This document shows, in pieces, positions 62,969 to 64,000 of a stretch of DNA of 64,000 bases. The stretch comes from Syntrophomonadaceae bacterium (GTDB lineage Bacteria > Bacillota > Syntrophomonadia > Syntrophomonadales > Syntrophomonadaceae). The translations under genes and the position numbers were made by a program. The stretch is from contig JAAYCK010000113.1 of NCBI GenBank assembly GCA_012729835.1, positions 18,164-82,163 on the forward strand, read 5' to 3'. Position 1 is the first letter of the stretch, and each line of letters starts with the position of its first letter. The notes under the pieces are model-generated. The model was given only the letters and a program-made list of their open reading frames with translations. It had not been told where the DNA came from and searched no databases.

Positions 62969-63171
62969 AAATAGACGCAGATTTTCGCAGATTTTTATGA
63001 TTTACGCAGATTAGTAACACATGTCCAGCCCCCAATATAACCTTTTCTTATCCAACCCCGATTACAAAATTAATTCATCAAGTCCGCGGTGGATCTCTGA
63101 AAATAATCTGTGTCAATCTGTGTTAATCTGTGGCTAAAAATCCCGTGCAGCCTCAGCCGCCCGCGTCCATT
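62969..63171. repeat. Repeat element between leuD and leuB
   Basis: It opens AATAGACGCAGATTTTCGCA, has GATTTTTATGATTTACGCAG, and closes with TGTGTCAATCTGTGTTAATC and CAGCCGCCCGCGTCCATTA. It fills the gap between the two genes. Confidence 0.82.
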
Positions 63172-63661
63172 AGTTCTTTTTATTCTTGATATAGTTGATC
63201 AGGCCGCCTTCATTCATGATGCCCTGCATGAACTCGGGAAAGGGCACTGCCTGGTATACCTGACCGGATTTCAGGTTCTTTATCTCTCCATTGTCCAGGT
63301 TGACCTCGACCTCATCCCCGGCGTCAACAGCTTCAGCTGCCGCATCGCATTCCAGGATAGGCAAGCCAATATTGATGGCATTACGATAAAAGATGCGTGC
63401 GAAGCTAGGTGCTATCACACAGGATACCCCGGCGGCTTTGATGGCGAGAGGAGCATGTTCACGTGAGCTTCCACAGCCAAAGTTCTTGCCGGCTACAATG
63501 ATGTCTCCTGTGTTGACCTTGCCGGGGAATTCGGCATCCGCATCCTCCATGCAATGTTTGGCTAATTCTGCCGGGTCTGATGTATTAAGATAACGGGCCG
63601 GGATGATGGCGTCCGTATCCACATCCGCCCCGAATTTATGAACCCTTCCTGCAAACTTCAT
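63170..63661 (-). CDS. leuD: 3-isopropylmalate dehydratase small subunit
   Basis: Swivel-domain subunit of isopropylmalate isomerase, working with LeuC. The 163-aa protein has [20 protein letters not shown] near residue 13, and the [20 protein letters not shown] block near 60 with the substrate-binding [12 protein letters not shown] pattern. The short length and RVHKFG start are typical of the archaeal/clostridial LeuD form. It sits between the partial leuC and leuB. Confidence 0.97.
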   Translation of the reverse strand: MKFAGRVHKFGADVDTDAIIPARYLNTSDPAELAKHCMEDADAEFPGKVNTGDIIVAGKNFGCGSSREHAPLAIKAAGVSCVIAPSFARIFYRNAINIGLPILECDAAAEAVDAGDEVEVNLDNGEIKNLKSGQVYQAVPFPEFMQGIMNEGGLINYIKNKKN

Positions 63662-63680
63662 AAGGAAAACCTCCTTTTTT

Positions 63681-63887
63681 ATAGACGCATATTTACGCTG
63701 ATTAATATGATTTACGCAGATTTTTCAGTCTTAATATTTATGATATTGTAGGAGCGGCCATATCCGCCCGCATCTTTTCATGTCGTCGGGCGGATATAGA
63801 ATCCGCCCCTACGTCAGATACATCTCAAAATATTCTGCGTTAATCCAATAAATCTGTGTGCGGCGCAGCCGCCTGCGTCCATTCGTT
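63681..63887. repeat. Repeat element between leuC and leuD
   Basis: It opens ATAGACGCATATTTACGCTG and closes ATTCTGCGTTAATCC with CTGCGTCCATTCGTT. The inner part is a different inverted repeat: GTAGGAGCGGCCATATCCGC (63748-63770) against CGGGCGGATATAGAATCCGC (63787-63812). The outer ends match the other elements. Confidence 0.82.
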
Positions 63888-63894
63888 ACCCAAC

Positions 63895-64000
63895 CTAAAC
63901 CTCCCAGGGGGGCGTAATGCGGCCCTTTAGAGCGCTGGCGGCGGCTACCGCCGGGCTGGCCAGATAGACCTCGGATTCGGGATGACCCATGCGCCCGACA
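63895..64000 (-). CDS. leuC: 3-isopropylmalate dehydratase large subunit, C-terminal end
   Basis: Only the last 34 codons lie in the window; the gene runs off the right edge. The readable end is [20 protein letters not shown], then [14 protein letters not shown] and a stop. This is the conserved LeuC C-terminus. With leuD downstream it encodes the isomerase that converts isopropylmalate, and probably citramalate. Confidence 0.93.
   Translation of the reverse strand, partial: VGRMGHPESEVYLASPAVAAASALKGRITPPWEV

Overview
The window looks like a chromosomal segment of a spore-forming anaerobic Firmicute of the class Clostridia, most like the Syntrophomonadaceae or a related syntrophic lineage. 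This is inference from gene content. It carries a prkA-yhbH-spoVR sporulation-associated cluster, a SpoIID-domain protein, the Gram-positive cdaA-cdaR-glmM-glmS cluster with a glmS ribozyme, an acyl-CoA dehydrogenase beside fixC-fixX-etfB-etfA, lysine 2,3-aminomutase, and strong AGGAGG-type ribosome binding sites. No rRNA, tRNA, CRISPR array, prophage or intact insertion sequence is visible. Most genes lie on the minus strand.

Layout. 0-4.5 kb: a ClC chloride transporter with an RCK_C tail, then ablB and ablA (N-epsilon-acetyl-beta-lysine osmolyte synthesis) behind a c-di-AMP (ydaO/yuaA) riboswitch. 4.5-6.9 kb: a two-component system and a flavodoxin-like gene remnant. 7-15.3 kb: glmS with its ribozyme, glmM, a COG2509-type flavoprotein, cdaR, cdaA (c-di-AMP synthase) and thiN. 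15.5-18.4 kb: a small ferredoxin, a REC-GGDEF protein, trmL and a SpoIID-domain lipoprotein. 18.4-23.4 kb: a branched-chain amino acid type ABC transporter (livKHMG) in which an EamA permease sits where livF is usually found. 23.5-28.6 kb: small housekeeping and accessory genes (YkgJ-type, acyltransferase, rnhA, ComFB, FmdB, CPBP protease, DUF4912-like, deoxynucleoside kinase). 29-33.9 kb: spoVR, yhbH, prkA. 34-42.1 kb: a GAF-PAS-GGDEF protein, etfA, etfB, fixX, fixC, acyl-CoA dehydrogenase, and REC-PAS-PAS-GGDEF. 42.5-51.8 kb: a VWA/MoxR pair, a sugar nucleotidyltransferase, a wHTH/ABC-ATPase pair of unknown role, a queuosine-precursor transporter, a ComK-like protein and a lipoprotein. 52.1-59.8 kb: a REC-HD-GYP phosphodiesterase and a 1976-residue pseudokinase/AAA/histidine kinase. 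59.7-64 kb: cimA, leuB, leuD and the end of leuC.

Two signalling themes run through the region. For c-di-AMP, the synthase CdaA and its partner CdaR, a c-di-AMP riboswitch on the osmolyte genes, and an RCK_C-tailed ClC transporter all lie within 15 kb. For c-di-GMP there are three diguanylate cyclases, all with intact active and inhibitory sites, one HD-GYP phosphodiesterase and a ComFB-family protein (a family with reported cyclic-dinucleotide receptors).

The most distinctive non-coding content is a family of nested inverted-repeat elements. They have outer ends like AATAGACGCAG...CTGCGTCTATT, CACAGATTAACACAG-type stretches, and an inner REP-like palindrome pair. They sit almost only at gene junctions, including between members of the leu cluster and between prkA, yhbH/spoVR and the neighbouring kinase gene. 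One 75-bp module is present as two perfectly identical inverted copies 9 kb apart. Candidates for undescribed biology are the 46.9-49.3 kb wHTH/ABC-ATPase pair, the repeat family, the degenerate-kinase sensor with its HD-GYP partner, and the ComK-like protein.
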